A stretch of 18,811 nt of DNA from assembly GCA_944327405.1 (NCBI GenBank), contig CALVHK010000010.1, positions 1 through 18,811 on the forward strand, written 5' to 3'. Of this stretch, positions 6,632 through 14,230 are shown one piece after another (the stretch's first letter is position 1; each line of letters begins with the position of its first letter). The notes under the pieces are model-generated. The model did not search any database and was not told where the DNA came from. It saw only the letters and a program-made list of their open reading frames with translations. The stretch is from an uncultured Bacilli bacterium. GTDB lineage: Bacteria; Bacillota_I; Bacilli_A; RF39; UBA660. A program made the translations under genes and the position numbers.

Positions 6632-6947
6632 CTTTACGTTTATTTTTAGATTTTCTTCTTACTAAAGATTGATTTTCCTCTAAACAAGCACTTTCTAATT
6701 GCTCCTTACATACATTTAGCCACTTCTTTTTTTCGAGATTATCAAGACTGGATGTACGAAGTTCATTAATTTTATCATATATTTTCTCTTGATTTTCTTT
6801 AGATAATTCTTTAAAACTAGGTAAAGAAAAAATAGCAACTACATCTAAAAATAATCCTGTAGAATACCACTTCTTTGCTACTAAAAAAGATTCTTTACTA
6901 ATATTATACATTATTGCATTTAACACATTATAAACAAAATGATTCAT
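6624..6947 (-). CDS. Unrecognised 107-residue protein
   Basis: No family recognised. ATG 6947 is preferred over the in-frame GTG 6956, because GTG lies within the GGTGAGG ribosome binding site. The protein looks mainly helical: an aromatic N-terminal part (residues 1-45, with moderately hydrophobic YSTGLFLDVVAIFSL), a charged helix-rich middle (KELSKENQEKIYDKINEL), and a strongly basic tail RRKSKNKRKEE. It has no signal peptide or catalytic motif that I can see. The basic tail could bind nucleic acid, but that is speculation. It lies between two terminators and is probably a single-gene unit or read through from the upstream gene. Confidence 0.6.
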   Translation of the reverse strand: MNHFVYNVLNAIMYNISKESFLVAKKWYSTGLFLDVVAIFSLPSFKELSKENQEKIYDKINELRTSSLDNLEKKKWLNVCKEQLESACLEENQSLVRRKSKNKRKEE

Positions 6948-6978
6948 ACGCCTCACCTATTATAATGTATTCCAAAAG

Positions 6979-7004
6979 AAAAAAGCAAACACAAAAGTTT
7001 GACT
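6979..7004 (-). terminator. Terminator of the 292-residue helical protein gene
   Basis: Directly after the stop, minus-strand CAAAC (complement of 6997-7001) pairs with GTTTG (complement of 6986-6990) around a 6-nt loop, with weaker outer pairs, followed by six T (6979-6984). Confidence 0.6.
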
Positions 7005-7882
7005 TACCTTCTCTTATAAACAGGAATTCGAACGAGAGTAGTAGACGTCATTTGCTCGCTTTCATCTAGTAGCTCCATCGCTTGTTCAAAATATTTCTGA
7101 CAAACATCTTTAAAAGTCATTTCTTTATAAACGAGTTCATAAGTAATTTTAAATTCTAATTCGTTTAATTCATCTAATGGTGTTGCATAAATCATGTCCA
7201 CCATTTCTTCGACATGACTACTTTCTACTACCGTTTTATCACCAATCAAACTGATTACAAGCTCAATATGTTTATTCGTTGGTGCTTGAAATAACTTTAA
7301 AATAAGCGGGTAATAATCTTCTCCTAGAAATAGCAAATAAGAAATATTTAAAATCAAAGTGGTTCTATCGATTAATGTGTTCACAAGTCCATTTACAGTA
7401 ACCTCAGTAAAACCAAGTTCTTTTAATCTAGGATTCCCTACAATTTTCTCATAAATTTCTATATTCGACCAAAAATCATCATCTTTTAAGCACAAAGCAA
7501 CTTCAACCCATAAATATTTCATAAATTCTGGATCATTGATTTGATAAAGTTTTTTTAAATCAAAATTACTTCGAAAGAAAAAAAGCGGATAAACACAAAA
7601 TAAACGAATATACTCTTTAAAATTTGGATTTTCACTTTCTTGATTTAGCAAAGAAAGAAAATTATCCAAAATATCTTTTTTATCCATAAAATCCATATCC
7701 AAACGATGCACAAGTAAATCAATTGCTTTTAAAATTTGTCCTTTTATCTCACTATCTAACTTCTTATAATTTGCATTTGTAAATATTTTTAAAATATCAT
7801 TTTTATTAAATGTATCAGCGTTCTTTAAGTACTCTTTTTCTAAGTAATCTAGCTTTGTTAAACTAACTAATCGATTAAACAT
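7004..7882 (-). CDS. Unrecognised all-helical 292-residue protein
   Basis: I cannot assign a family. ATG 7882 is chosen because AAAAGG lies 8 nt upstream; the in-frame GTG 7891 and ATG 7888 are too close to it. The sequence reads as a chain of amphipathic helices rich in L, E, D, K and Y, without signal peptide, convincing membrane helix or catalytic motif. Patterns such as LFCVYPLFFFRSNFDLKKLYQ and ISYLLFLGEDYYPLILKLFQ recall helical-repeat scaffolds. It ends in a short basic IPVYKRR. It is probably cytoplasmic. It has its own promoter and terminator, so the neighbours give little hint of function. Confidence 0.6.
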   Translation of the reverse strand: MFNRLVSLTKLDYLEKEYLKNADTFNKNDILKIFTNANYKKLDSEIKGQILKAIDLLVHRLDMDFMDKKDILDNFLSLLNQESENPNFKEYIRLFCVYPLFFFRSNFDLKKLYQINDPEFMKYLWVEVALCLKDDDFWSNIEIYEKIVGNPRLKELGFTEVTVNGLVNTLIDRTTLILNISYLLFLGEDYYPLILKLFQAPTNKHIELVISLIGDKTVVESSHVEEMVDMIYATPLDELNELEFKITYELVYKEMTFKDVCQKYFEQAMELLDESEQMTSTTLVRIPVYKRR

Positions 7883-7900
7883 TATCATCACCTTTTATTA

Positions 7901-7929
7901 AGTATAACAAATAAATAAGAAAATGTAAA
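7901..7929 (-). promoter_or_regulatory. Promoter of the 292-residue helical protein gene
   Basis: On the minus strand TTTACA (7924-7929) and TATACT (7901-7906) are 17 nt apart, five of six matches each. The leader before ATG 7882 would be only about 12 nt. Confidence 0.55.
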
Positions 7930-7930
7930 C

Positions 7931-7951
7931 AAAAAGGAGGAATTAATCCTC
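7931..7951 (-). terminator. Weak terminator of the lipoprotein gene
   Basis: On the minus strand GAGGA and TCCTC (5 bp, 5-nt loop) are followed by C and five T. The hairpin overlaps the stop codon at 7943-7945. Confidence 0.45.
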
Positions 7952-8485
7952 ATCATAATTATATACACCATGTATTTTTTCTAAAGTCTCTTCATCAGGT
8001 TGCTCTACATACCACTTACCATCAGACTTAGTAACAGTGAATACGATATTATAAGAAATGGTATCATTCATATTTCTCATTTGCTCTAATTTATATTCCA
8101 TATATAAATTATTATCATATTCTCCATCCGTTAAAAATTCATCTGGATGCTCGCTCAAGTATTCACTTGCATCTTTTTGAGCCTTATAAAGATCATAAAC
8201 AGTTATTTTAACGGTAACAAGCGCTGTATCTCCATCATAATCTTCATTTTCAATCGTATAAATTAAATCACGATATTGTCTTTTTAAAACCTCTTTATAA
8301 GTTTCTTTACCTTTATCAGTCAAATCTTCATTTTCAACTAACTCATCAATATCTGCTAAAACATTATCACTAAGTCCTTTATAATCATTTAGATATTTCT
8401 CCACTGCATCAGCAGCCTTATCATTCGAACAAGAACAACCCACAACCATAAGTAAACATACAAATATTCCCAGTATTTTTTTCAT
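7943..8485 (-). CDS. Small lipoprotein, possibly NTF2/DUF4878-like
   Basis: A 180-residue lipoprotein: MKK, a hydrophobic helix, then VVGC with the lipidated Cys near residue 17 and a second Cys two residues on. ATG 8485 is preferred because AAGGA lies 9 nt upstream; ATG 8494 directly abuts it. The mature part is acidic, starts with a helix (AADAVEKYLNDYKGL), and ends in an alternating segment TISYNIVFTVTKSDGKWYVEQPDEE. The order helix, 'KYL..Y', then 'V..T..DGKWYV' resembles NTF2-like lipoproteins such as DUF4878, which are membrane-attached proteins of unclear function. That match is weak. There is no gene context to refine it; it is divergent from the EIIB-like gene. Confidence 0.7.
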   Translation of the reverse strand: MKKILGIFVCLLMVVGCSCSNDKAADAVEKYLNDYKGLSDNVLADIDELVENEDLTDKGKETYKEVLKRQYRDLIYTIENEDYDGDTALVTVKITVYDLYKAQKDASEYLSEHPDEFLTDGEYDNNLYMEYKLEQMRNMNDTISYNIVFTVTKSDGKWYVEQPDEETLEKIHGVYNYDED

Positions 8486-8546
8486 TTTCACCATTCCTTA
8501 ATCTTATTATGTGGACAAAATTCTTTATTTATACCAAAAATTATAG

Positions 8547-8552
8547 TATAAT
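8547..8552 (+). promoter_or_regulatory. -10 element for the EIIB-like gene
   Basis: A perfect TATAAT upstream of the ribosome binding site AGGTGAT (8559-8565). No good -35 box is seen at 16-18 nt (TTTATT at best), so strength is uncertain. Confidence 0.4.
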
Positions 8553-8570
8553 ATTAATAGGTGATAAAAA

Positions 8571-8888
8571 ATGGATACATGGTTACAATATTTAATTATT
8601 GCAGTTTTTTTAATTCTAGTACTTCTCATTGTGATTAAACTAACAAGAAGAGATTTTAGAATAGAAGCAAATAAGCTGATTACATACTTAGGAGGAAAAG
8701 ACAACATTGTTAGTGCCGAAGCAAACATGAGTAGATTTAAAGTAATCCTAAAAGATGTAAGTATTGTAAATAAAGATGCAATTGAAAAACTAGGTGCCAA
8801 AGGTATTGTAGAAATCGACAATCAATTAAAAATTATTTTTGGTCCTAATGCTAAAGAACTAAAAAGATACATTGATGATATTGTTTAG
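8571..8888 (+). CDS. Membrane-anchored glucose-type PTS EIIB-like protein lacking the active cysteine
   Basis: A 105-residue protein: one N-terminal membrane helix (about 5-24), a basic LTRRDFR, then a glucose-family EIIB domain (about 32-105). The EIIB pattern is clear: YLGGKDNIVSAEA, SRFKVILKD, LGAKGIVEIDNQLKIIFGPNAKELK. In active EIIB domains the phosphorylated Cys stands in the 'A-C-[IMT]-[TS]-R' motif; here it reads A-N-M-S-R, so residue 52 is Asn. It therefore cannot carry the usual phosphocysteine. The real EIIC membrane domain is also missing, so this is not a sugar transporter. It may be a sensor or a regulatory binding domain on the membrane. It is the only plus-strand gene in this stretch. 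Confidence 0.8.
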   Translation: MDTWLQYLIIAVFLILVLLIVIKLTRRDFRIEANKLITYLGGKDNIVSAEANMSRFKVILKDVSIVNKDAIEKLGAKGIVEIDNQLKIIFGPNAKELKRYIDDIV

Positions 8889-9000
8889 GATATAAGTCAA
8901 TAGTGTAAAATCTATTTAACAAAGGATTTCACATTCCATTTGTAATAGAGTTCTATACGATCCAGCGAGGATAGCTCTTTTCAAGAACTATCCTTATTTT
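8889..9000 (+). terminator. Terminator with possible alternative fold after the EIIB-like gene
   Basis: AGGATAG (8968-8974) pairs with CTATCCT (8988-8994), with an inner TCTT/AAGA and a 3-nt loop, followed by TTATTTTAT. About 80 nt of untranslated sequence precede it. AGTTCT (8949-8954) and ATCC (8960-8963) could instead pair with AGAACT (8984-8989) and GGAT (8969-8972), breaking the terminator. As no plus-strand gene follows, a plain 3' end is the simplest reading; a small RNA is possible. Confidence 0.5.
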
Positions 9001-9016
9001 ATGTCATAAACATACT

Positions 9017-9040
9017 AAAAAAGCCCATAAAACATGGACT
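9017..9040 (-). terminator. Terminator of the rimP-truB-tRNA operon
   Basis: On the minus strand AGTCCAT pairs with ATGGGCT (7 bp with one G-U, 5-nt loop), followed by six T. It lies 12 nt after the tRNA CCA end. Confidence 0.8.
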
Positions 9041-9052
9041 TAAATAACAATT

Positions 9053-9128
9053 TGGCTGCCCTAGTAGGATTCGAACCTACGAAATCGCGGGGTCAGAGCC
9101 CGCTGCCTTACCGCTTGGCTATAGGGCA
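9053..9128 (-). tRNA. tRNA-Gln (anticodon CUG)
   Basis: The 76-nt minus-strand sequence folds as a full cloverleaf: acceptor TGCCCTA/TAGGGCA with discriminator G and encoded CCA, D stem GCC/GGC, anticodon stem GCGGG/CCCGC with loop CTCTGAC (anticodon CUG, reading CAG = Gln), and T arm with GGTTCGAATCC. The body resembles bacterial tRNA-Gln(UUG) genes. Only 7 nt separate it from the truB stop, so it is most likely the last part of that transcript. A dedicated CUG tRNA is optional in AT-rich genomes, where UUG can wobble to CAG. Confidence 0.95.
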
Positions 9129-9135
9129 ATATCGA

Positions 9136-9975
9136 TTATATAAGCATAACTTTAGGCTTATATAATTCTTGATCTTTTTGATAGATAGCAATTTCTTGAT
9201 CGTGATAAGTAAACAAAATAAATTCATCTTTTAAATCCATACTTATCTTACCACCATTGCTAATAATTTTGTAATATTGCTCATTTAAAGGACACACTGG
9301 AATATCTAAAACATCTTGAACTTTTAAAATATGATAACAGCCATTTTTGATATCATCAAGTGAATAAGCATCTTCTAATGTGAACTTCCCTTGTTTTGTT
9401 CGAACTAATTTACTCATCGTGCCAATAACATGAAGCTTCCTTGTAATATCCCGAATTAAACTTCGAATATAAGTCCCCTTTTCAACACGTGTTCGAAAAG
9501 TGATTGTATCTCCTTCAAAGGACAACAATTCTAACTCATAAATATGCACAGTTTTAACCGGCAATACTACGTCTTCGCCTTTTCTTGCATACTCATACAA
9601 CTTTTTTCCATTTACTTTTATGGCACTATATTTAGGAACTTCCATTTGGTACTCTCCTAGGAATGATGCAAATACTCGGAGTATGTCTTCTTTGGCTGTA
9701 CGAACACTTCTCTCTTCTAATACGGTTCCGGTAATATCTAGGGTATCCGTTTCTATACCCAGTTTAATTTCGGCAATATACTCTTTATCTAAAGAAACCA
9801 AAAGTTCAGTTAATTTTGTATACTTTCCTAAAGTAATCACTAAAACCCCTGTAGCCATCGGATCAAGCGTTCCTGTATGGCCGACTCTTTTTTCATTTAA
9901 TTCTCGACCTACAATATTAACTACATCTCTTGAAGTATAACCAGATGGTTTATTAACAATGATTAAGCCCGACAT
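9136..9975 (-). CDS. truB: tRNA pseudouridine(55) synthase TruB
   Basis: A 279-residue TruB, which makes the universal pseudouridine 55 in the T loop of tRNAs. The N-terminal GLIIVNKPSGYTSRDVV and the catalytic motif GHTGTLDPMATGVL are typical, with D38 as the nucleophile. Later motifs KYSAIKVNGKKLYEYARKG and VEKGTYIRSLIRDI are also conserved. ATG 9975 has GGTGAG 5 nt upstream, and the start overlaps the end of the preceding gene by 13 nt. It sits at the end of the rimP-nusA-infB-rbfA operon, the common Bacillota position, and directly before a tRNA gene. Unlike in many relatives, no ribF follows within the window. Confidence 0.97.
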   Translation of the reverse strand: MSGLIIVNKPSGYTSRDVVNIVGRELNEKRVGHTGTLDPMATGVLVITLGKYTKLTELLVSLDKEYIAEIKLGIETDTLDITGTVLEERSVRTAKEDILRVFASFLGEYQMEVPKYSAIKVNGKKLYEYARKGEDVVLPVKTVHIYELELLSFEGDTITFRTRVEKGTYIRSLIRDITRKLHVIGTMSKLVRTKQGKFTLEDAYSLDDIKNGCYHILKVQDVLDIPVCPLNEQYYKIISNGGKISMDLKDEFILFTYHDQEIAIYQKDQELYKPKVMLI

Positions 9976-10385
9976 TTAGGCTCACCATCAAGCTTAATAT
10001 CTAAGCTTTCAAATATAGGAAGATAGATAGGATCAACGTTCATTTGATTATAATATAACTGATCAATAGGAAAAGAAATAATACTTTTCGCTTTTATTGC
10101 TTTAAGTAAATAACTCATTAAAGGATTAAGTAACTCGGGATTACTCAAAAAACAGATATCTTCAATCATCACATCATTCGTTTCAATAGAGTTATATCCC
10201 AAAAATAGGACAACATACCCCAAGAAGAAATGCTGATAATAAAGCTTATGGATTTGAAAGTAATTCGCTTCCAAATAAAATTCTAAATCGCGTTTCTTCT
10301 TAGGATACTGCTTTAAAATGAGATATACTTCTTCTTCACTAAATGGTCCATTTATTACTTCAATTTTTTTATTCATACGCTTCAC
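9963..10385 (-). CDS. Unrecognised protein between rbfA and truB
   Basis: About 137-140 residues. GTG 10385 would overlap the rbfA stop as GTGA, typical of coupling; ATG 10376 is an alternative with only a weak GTGAAG site. No family is certain. The part reading HFFLGYVVLFLGYNSIETNDVMIEDICFL, then a helix PLMSYLLKAIKAKSI, has the beta-beta-helix rhythm of a reduced GNAT acetyltransferase, but I see no clear acetyl-CoA loop (R/Q-x-x-G-x-G/A). Its place within a translation operon, overlapping both neighbours, suggests a ribosome- or tRNA-related role. This slot is not usually filled in Bacillus. Confidence 0.75.
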   Translation of the reverse strand: MKRMNKKIEVINGPFSEEEVYLILKQYPKKKRDLEFYLEANYFQIHKLYYQHFFLGYVVLFLGYNSIETNDVMIEDICFLSNPELLNPLMSYLLKAIKAKSIISFPIDQLYYNQMNVDPIYLPIFESLDIKLDGEPKCRA

Positions 10386-10723
10386 TTTTCTTTAATTTCT
10401 TTGATAATATTTTCGATATTATTGGCATATTCAATAGACTCATCATAAACAAACTCCAAAACAGGTGTATGACGAAGATCAATTCTTTCGGAAAGCTCTC
10501 CTCTAATAAACGAACTAGCCTCATTTACTTCTTTTACCAAAGTTTTACGATCCATATCACTTAAAGAAGTAAAATATACTTTAGCATATCCAAGATCTCT
10601 TGATACTTTACATCCGGTAATAGTAATAGATTTTAATATTTCATCCTTTGCTTCAGTAAATAGAATCTCACTAATAACTCTAGCAATATCACTAGATATT
10701 TTGGCTATTTTATGACTAGGCAT
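10382..10723 (-). CDS. rbfA: Ribosome-binding factor A
   Basis: A 113-residue RbfA, a KH-fold protein that helps late maturation of the 30S subunit. Recognisable parts are the N-terminal helix KIAKISSDIARVISEIL, the ITITGCKVSRDLGYAKVYFTSL strand region, and the C-terminal LRHTPVLEFVYDESIEYANNIENII that is nearly diagnostic. ATG 10723 is used, overlapping the infB stop in TAATG, with GGAGG 10 nt upstream; an open frame reaches to 10753 but lacks a homologous N-terminus there. It follows infB as in most Bacillota. Confidence 0.95.
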   Translation of the reverse strand: MPSHKIAKISSDIARVISEILFTEAKDEILKSITITGCKVSRDLGYAKVYFTSLSDMDRKTLVKEVNEASSFIRGELSERIDLRHTPVLEFVYDESIEYANNIENIIKEIKEK

Positions 10724-12822
10724 TATCTTTTTACCTCCACCATTTCGAAGCACTCAATTACATCTCCGACTTTAATATCACTAAAGTTATCTAAAGTAAT
10801 ACCACATTCATACCCTTTTTTCACTTCTTTAACGCTATCTTTTTCTCTTTGTAAAGAAGATATAGCTCCATCATAGACGATAACACCATCACGAATAAGT
10901 CTAGATTTCGCTCCATTCTTAATAATACCTTCGGTAACATAAGAACCGGCAATATTACCAACTTTCGAAAACTTAAATATTTGACGAATTTCTGCATTTC
11001 CTAAAACTTTTTCTTCAAATTCCGGATCAAGCATACCCTTCATAGCGAGTTCAATTTCTTCAATACATTTATAAATGATCGTATATAAACGAATATCTAC
11101 ATTATATTCTTTCGCAAGCTCTTTGGTAATATTAGATGGACTAACATTAAAACCAATAATAATAGCATTTGATGCATTAGCTAAGACTACATCACTTTCG
11201 GTAATTGTACCAATTCCTGAACGAATAACATTAATTTTAACGCCTTCCACATCAATTTTAAGTAAACTATTTTTAACGGCTTCTTCACTACCACGAACAT
11301 CAGCCTTTAAAACAACATTAATCTCTTTTTGTCCTGAATTAATCTTGCTAAATAAATCATCAAGAGAAATAACATCTTTCTTATATTTATTTTCTTTGGC
11401 ATGCAATGCTCTTTTTTCCGCTACTTCCTTGGCTTCTTTCTCTGTTTCAAAAGCCATAAATTTATCACCAGCTGAAGGATTGGAAGATAAACCAGTAATT
11501 TCTACTGGCATACCAGGACCAGCTTCCAAAATGGATTCACCACGATCATTTTTCATTGTCCGAACTTTACCGTGTGTCGTTCCAACAACAATAGGATCTC
11601 CAAGTCTTAGTGTTCCATTTAAAATAAGCAAGCTTGCAACTCCACCTACATTTTTATCTTGACGTGATTCAATAACCGAACCAACCGCATATCTCTTAGG
11701 ATTTGCTTTTAACTCAGACATTTCGCTAATTGCTAAAATAGTCTCTAAAAGTTTATCAACACCTTCACCAGTTTGTGCTGAAATATCAATAAATGGCACA
11801 TTTCCACCCCATTCTTCTGGAGTAATATTGATCTCAGCCATTTCTGTTCTAATACGTTCTGGATTAGCGTCTGGCTTATCAATTTTATTAACGGCAACAA
11901 TGATTGGAACTTTAGCACTTAAGGCATGTTCTACCGCTTCTTTTGTTTGAGGCATAACTCCATCATCCGCAGCAACAATAATAATAACAATATCTGTTAC
12001 ACTCGCTCCTCTTGCTCTCATTTCCGTAAATGCTGCATGTCCCGGAGTATCAATGAATGTGATTTTATTTCCGTTGGTCTCGATTTGATAAGCCCCAATA
12101 TGTTGGGTAATTCCTCCAAACTCTCCTTCTGCAACATGTGAATGACGAATATAATCAAGTAAAGTTGTTTTACCATGATCAACATGTCCCATAATGGTAA
12201 CAATTGGTGGACGTGGTACTAAATTTTCTTCATCATCAATAATTTCATACTCTTCAAAATTAGATACATCTTGTGTCTCTTCTCTTTTTAAAGTCTTATT
12301 GTATTCTAAAGCAACAATTTCCGCATTTTCAAAATCAATCGCTTGATTTAAGGAAATCATTAGTCCAAGCATCATCAACTTCTTAATAATATCTGTTCCA
12401 CTAACATTAAGTTCATTCGCTAAATCCCCAACCGTCATTCCATCTTTAAACAAAATAACGTTATCATCTTTACTGTTTTTCATTAATTTGTTTTTATTTT
12501 TATACATTTCTTTACGAAGATGAGAATAATCTTTATTATCTTGATCTTTCTTCTTCTTTAACTTTTGTTTCTTATCGGTAATATTAATATTTTTCGTAAT
12601 ATTACTACCCTCAACAATGGCATCGACAACTAGATCAATGGTCTCTTCTTCCTCAAAAGTTTCATCTTCCGTAATAAGATTAATCGCATTATCTAAAGAA
12701 ATAATTTCTTCATCCGATAAAACGTCATCTCCACTTTCCACTTCAATGCCTAAATCATTACACTTCTTTAATATTTCTGCTACACTTAAATTAACATCAG
12801 TTGCATATTCTTTTACAGTCAT
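10723..12822 (-). CDS. infB: Translation initiation factor IF-2
   Basis: A 699-residue IF-2, the GTPase that brings initiator tRNA to the 30S subunit and promotes subunit joining. There are two IF2_N domains (about 1-50 and 124-175) split by a basic linker, then the GTPase domain with G1 GHVDHGKT (212-219), DTPGH (258-262) and NKID (312-315), followed by domain II and the C-terminal IF2 domains including VRGSEEAVKNSL. ATG 12822 is chosen, as GGAG lies at good distance upstream; an earlier TTG in the same frame overlaps that site. It is on the short side for Bacillota because the N-terminal linker is small. It follows ylxR with 21 nt between; ylxQ, normally here, is missing. Confidence 0.98.
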   Translation of the reverse strand: MTVKEYATDVNLSVAEILKKCNDLGIEVESGDDVLSDEEIISLDNAINLITEDETFEEEETIDLVVDAIVEGSNITKNINITDKKQKLKKKKDQDNKDYSHLRKEMYKNKNKLMKNSKDDNVILFKDGMTVGDLANELNVSGTDIIKKLMMLGLMISLNQAIDFENAEIVALEYNKTLKREETQDVSNFEEYEIIDDEENLVPRPPIVTIMGHVDHGKTTLLDYIRHSHVAEGEFGGITQHIGAYQIETNGNKITFIDTPGHAAFTEMRARGASVTDIVIIIVAADDGVMPQTKEAVEHALSAKVPIIVAVNKIDKPDANPERIRTEMAEINITPEEWGGNVPFIDISAQTGEGVDKLLETILAISEMSELKANPKRYAVGSVIESRQDKNVGGVASLLILNGTLRLGDPIVVGTTHGKVRTMKNDRGESILEAGPGMPVEITGLSSNPSAGDKFMAFETEKEAKEVAEKRALHAKENKYKKDVISLDDLFSKINSGQKEINVVLKADVRGSEEAVKNSLLKIDVEGVKINVIRSGIGTITESDVVLANASNAIIIGFNVSPSNITKELAKEYNVDIRLYTIIYKCIEEIELAMKGMLDPEFEEKVLGNAEIRQIFKFSKVGNIAGSYVTEGIIKNGAKSRLIRDGVIVYDGAISSLQREKDSVKEVKKGYECGITLDNFSDIKVGDVIECFEMVEVKR

Positions 12823-12843
12823 GCCTAACACTCCTTTCAAATA

Positions 12844-13104
12844 TTATTTACAACATTTTAATGCTTCTTCATACACGCAAGAAGGAACCTGTACTTCTAG
12901 TATTCTTTCTAATATTTTAGTCTTTTCTGCTTGTTTTATGACATCTTCGCTTCTTTTTAAGTAAGCACCTCTGCCATTTGCTTTACCACTTAAATCCACA
13001 ATGACGCTTCCATCCGGAGTACGAACGATACGAAGTAAGTCTCTTTTTTCACACTTCTCTTTCGTAACTACACAAGTACGCATAGGAATTTTTCTAATCT
13101 TCAT
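12844..13104 (-). CDS. ylxR: YlxR/DUF448 RNA-binding protein
   Basis: An 86-residue YlxR protein. The family signatures are visible: IPMRTCVVTKEKCEKRDLLRIVR and the loop SGKANGRGAYL near the middle, a proposed nucleic-acid-binding site. YlxR proteins are small RNA-binding or nucleoid-linked regulators encoded between nusA and infB in many Gram-positive bacteria. ATG 13104 has GGAGGG 6 nt upstream; ATG 13110 directly abuts that site and is unlikely. Confidence 0.93.
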   Translation of the reverse strand: MKIRKIPMRTCVVTKEKCEKRDLLRIVRTPDGSVIVDLSGKANGRGAYLKRSEDVIKQAEKTKILERILEVQVPSCVYEEALKCCK

Positions 13105-13117
13105 ATGCATCCCTCCA

Positions 13118-14230
13118 TTACTTATTTCCCTCAGCATTAATTTGTTCCATGGTCTTAATCTGAATTTTATATTTCGTTAAACGACTAGCAAGTCTTATAT
13201 TACTTCCCCCTTTACCAATTGCTAAAGGAAGTTCTTCATTAGATACAACAGCTAGTGCTTCCTTCTTAACTGGGTCTGTAATATTAACAATTGCATTCTT
13301 CGCTGGAGTTAAAGCTTTCTTAATATATTCTTCGGCATCATCGCTATATAACACAAAGTCTAACTTCTCCCCGTTTAACTCTTTTAGGATACTACCAAGT
13401 CTTGAACCTCTCTCACCAATACACGTTCCGATCGCATCAATTCGATCATTCGTTGAAGAAACAGCAACTTTACTACGTATTCCTGCATCCCGAACACAAG
13501 CATGCATAATGAGGGTTCCATCTTGTAGTTCCGGTATTTCGAGTTCACAAAGCCGACGAACAAAACCGTAATGCTTTCTTGACAATAAAATTAAAGGCCC
13601 TTTGGTATTATTCTCAATCTTTGTTACATAAACACGAATATTCGAACCCATCTTAATGGTTTCACCCGGAATAATTTCACTCTTAGGTAATATTCCTCTC
13701 GTTCTACCTAAATCAATGAAATAATTTTTAGCATCTTCCATAGCAACAAGCCCTAAGAGCATTTCTCCTTGCTTATCCTGAAATTCTTCAATCAAACTAT
13801 TTTTTTCTGCTTCTCTAATTCTTTGGGTTAACACTTGTTTCGCTGTAGAAGCTGCAACACGGCCAAAATCTTTTGGAGTTACTTCCTTTTCAATTGTTTC
13901 TCCCACTTTAATTCCTGGAACCATTTCTTCTGCTTGTTCTAAAATAATTTGCGCATCCGGATTAATTTTCGGAGCTATTTTTACAACATTACCTTCCGCG
14001 TCAACCTCTTCAGAACCATAATCTACATCATCAACAACAACTAAATAAGAATAAACTTTAATTTCTCCAGTTTCCCGATTAATATCTACTCTAACGTTAG
14101 TTTTTGAATCAAAGTTCTTCTTATAAGCCGTCATCAAAGCTTGTTCCATTCCTTCAAAAACAACGTCTTCACTAATCCCTTTTTCTTTTACAATATTTTT
14201 AACCGCTTTAATAAATTCTTCACTATTCAT
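13118..14230 (-). CDS. nusA: Transcription termination/antitermination factor NusA
   Basis: A 370-residue NusA of the short Gram-positive type. Order: N-terminal RNA-polymerase-binding domain (about 1-125), S1 domain (about 130-200), KH1 and KH2 (about 200-345) with the GTCIGERGSRLGSI and LPLAIGKGGSNIRLAS loops. The acidic C-terminal repeats of E. coli NusA are absent, as expected for Bacillota. NusA promotes pausing and intrinsic termination. ATG 14230 overlaps the rimP stop by 8 nt, with AGAGGTGG as ribosome binding site; an in-frame GTG at 14239 lies in that site and is rejected. Confidence 0.97.
   Translation of the reverse strand: MNSEEFIKAVKNIVKEKGISEDVVFEGMEQALMTAYKKNFDSKTNVRVDINRETGEIKVYSYLVVVDDVDYGSEEVDAEGNVVKIAPKINPDAQIILEQAEEMVPGIKVGETIEKEVTPKDFGRVAASTAKQVLTQRIREAEKNSLIEEFQDKQGEMLLGLVAMEDAKNYFIDLGRTRGILPKSEIIPGETIKMGSNIRVYVTKIENNTKGPLILLSRKHYGFVRRLCELEIPELQDGTLIMHACVRDAGIRSKVAVSSTNDRIDAIGTCIGERGSRLGSILKELNGEKLDFVLYSDDAEEYIKKALTPAKNAIVNITDPVKKEALAVVSNEELPLAIGKGGSNIRLASRLTKYKIQIKTMEQINAEGNK

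Noticed and set aside
6959..6988. TTGCTT-18-TATAAT as promoter of the 107-residue protein gene
   Set aside because: The start site would fall about 5 nt before ATG 6947, leaving the GGTGAGG ribosome binding site mostly out of the transcript; the boxes also overlap the upstream terminator.
8525..8821. Minus-strand frame opposite the EIIB-like gene
   Set aside because: The plus-strand product is a recognisable EIIB domain with a ribosome binding site; the minus frame is a hydrophobic shadow.
11075..12141. Plus-strand frames opposite infB
   Set aside because: infB is unmistakable on the minus strand; these are antisense shadows.
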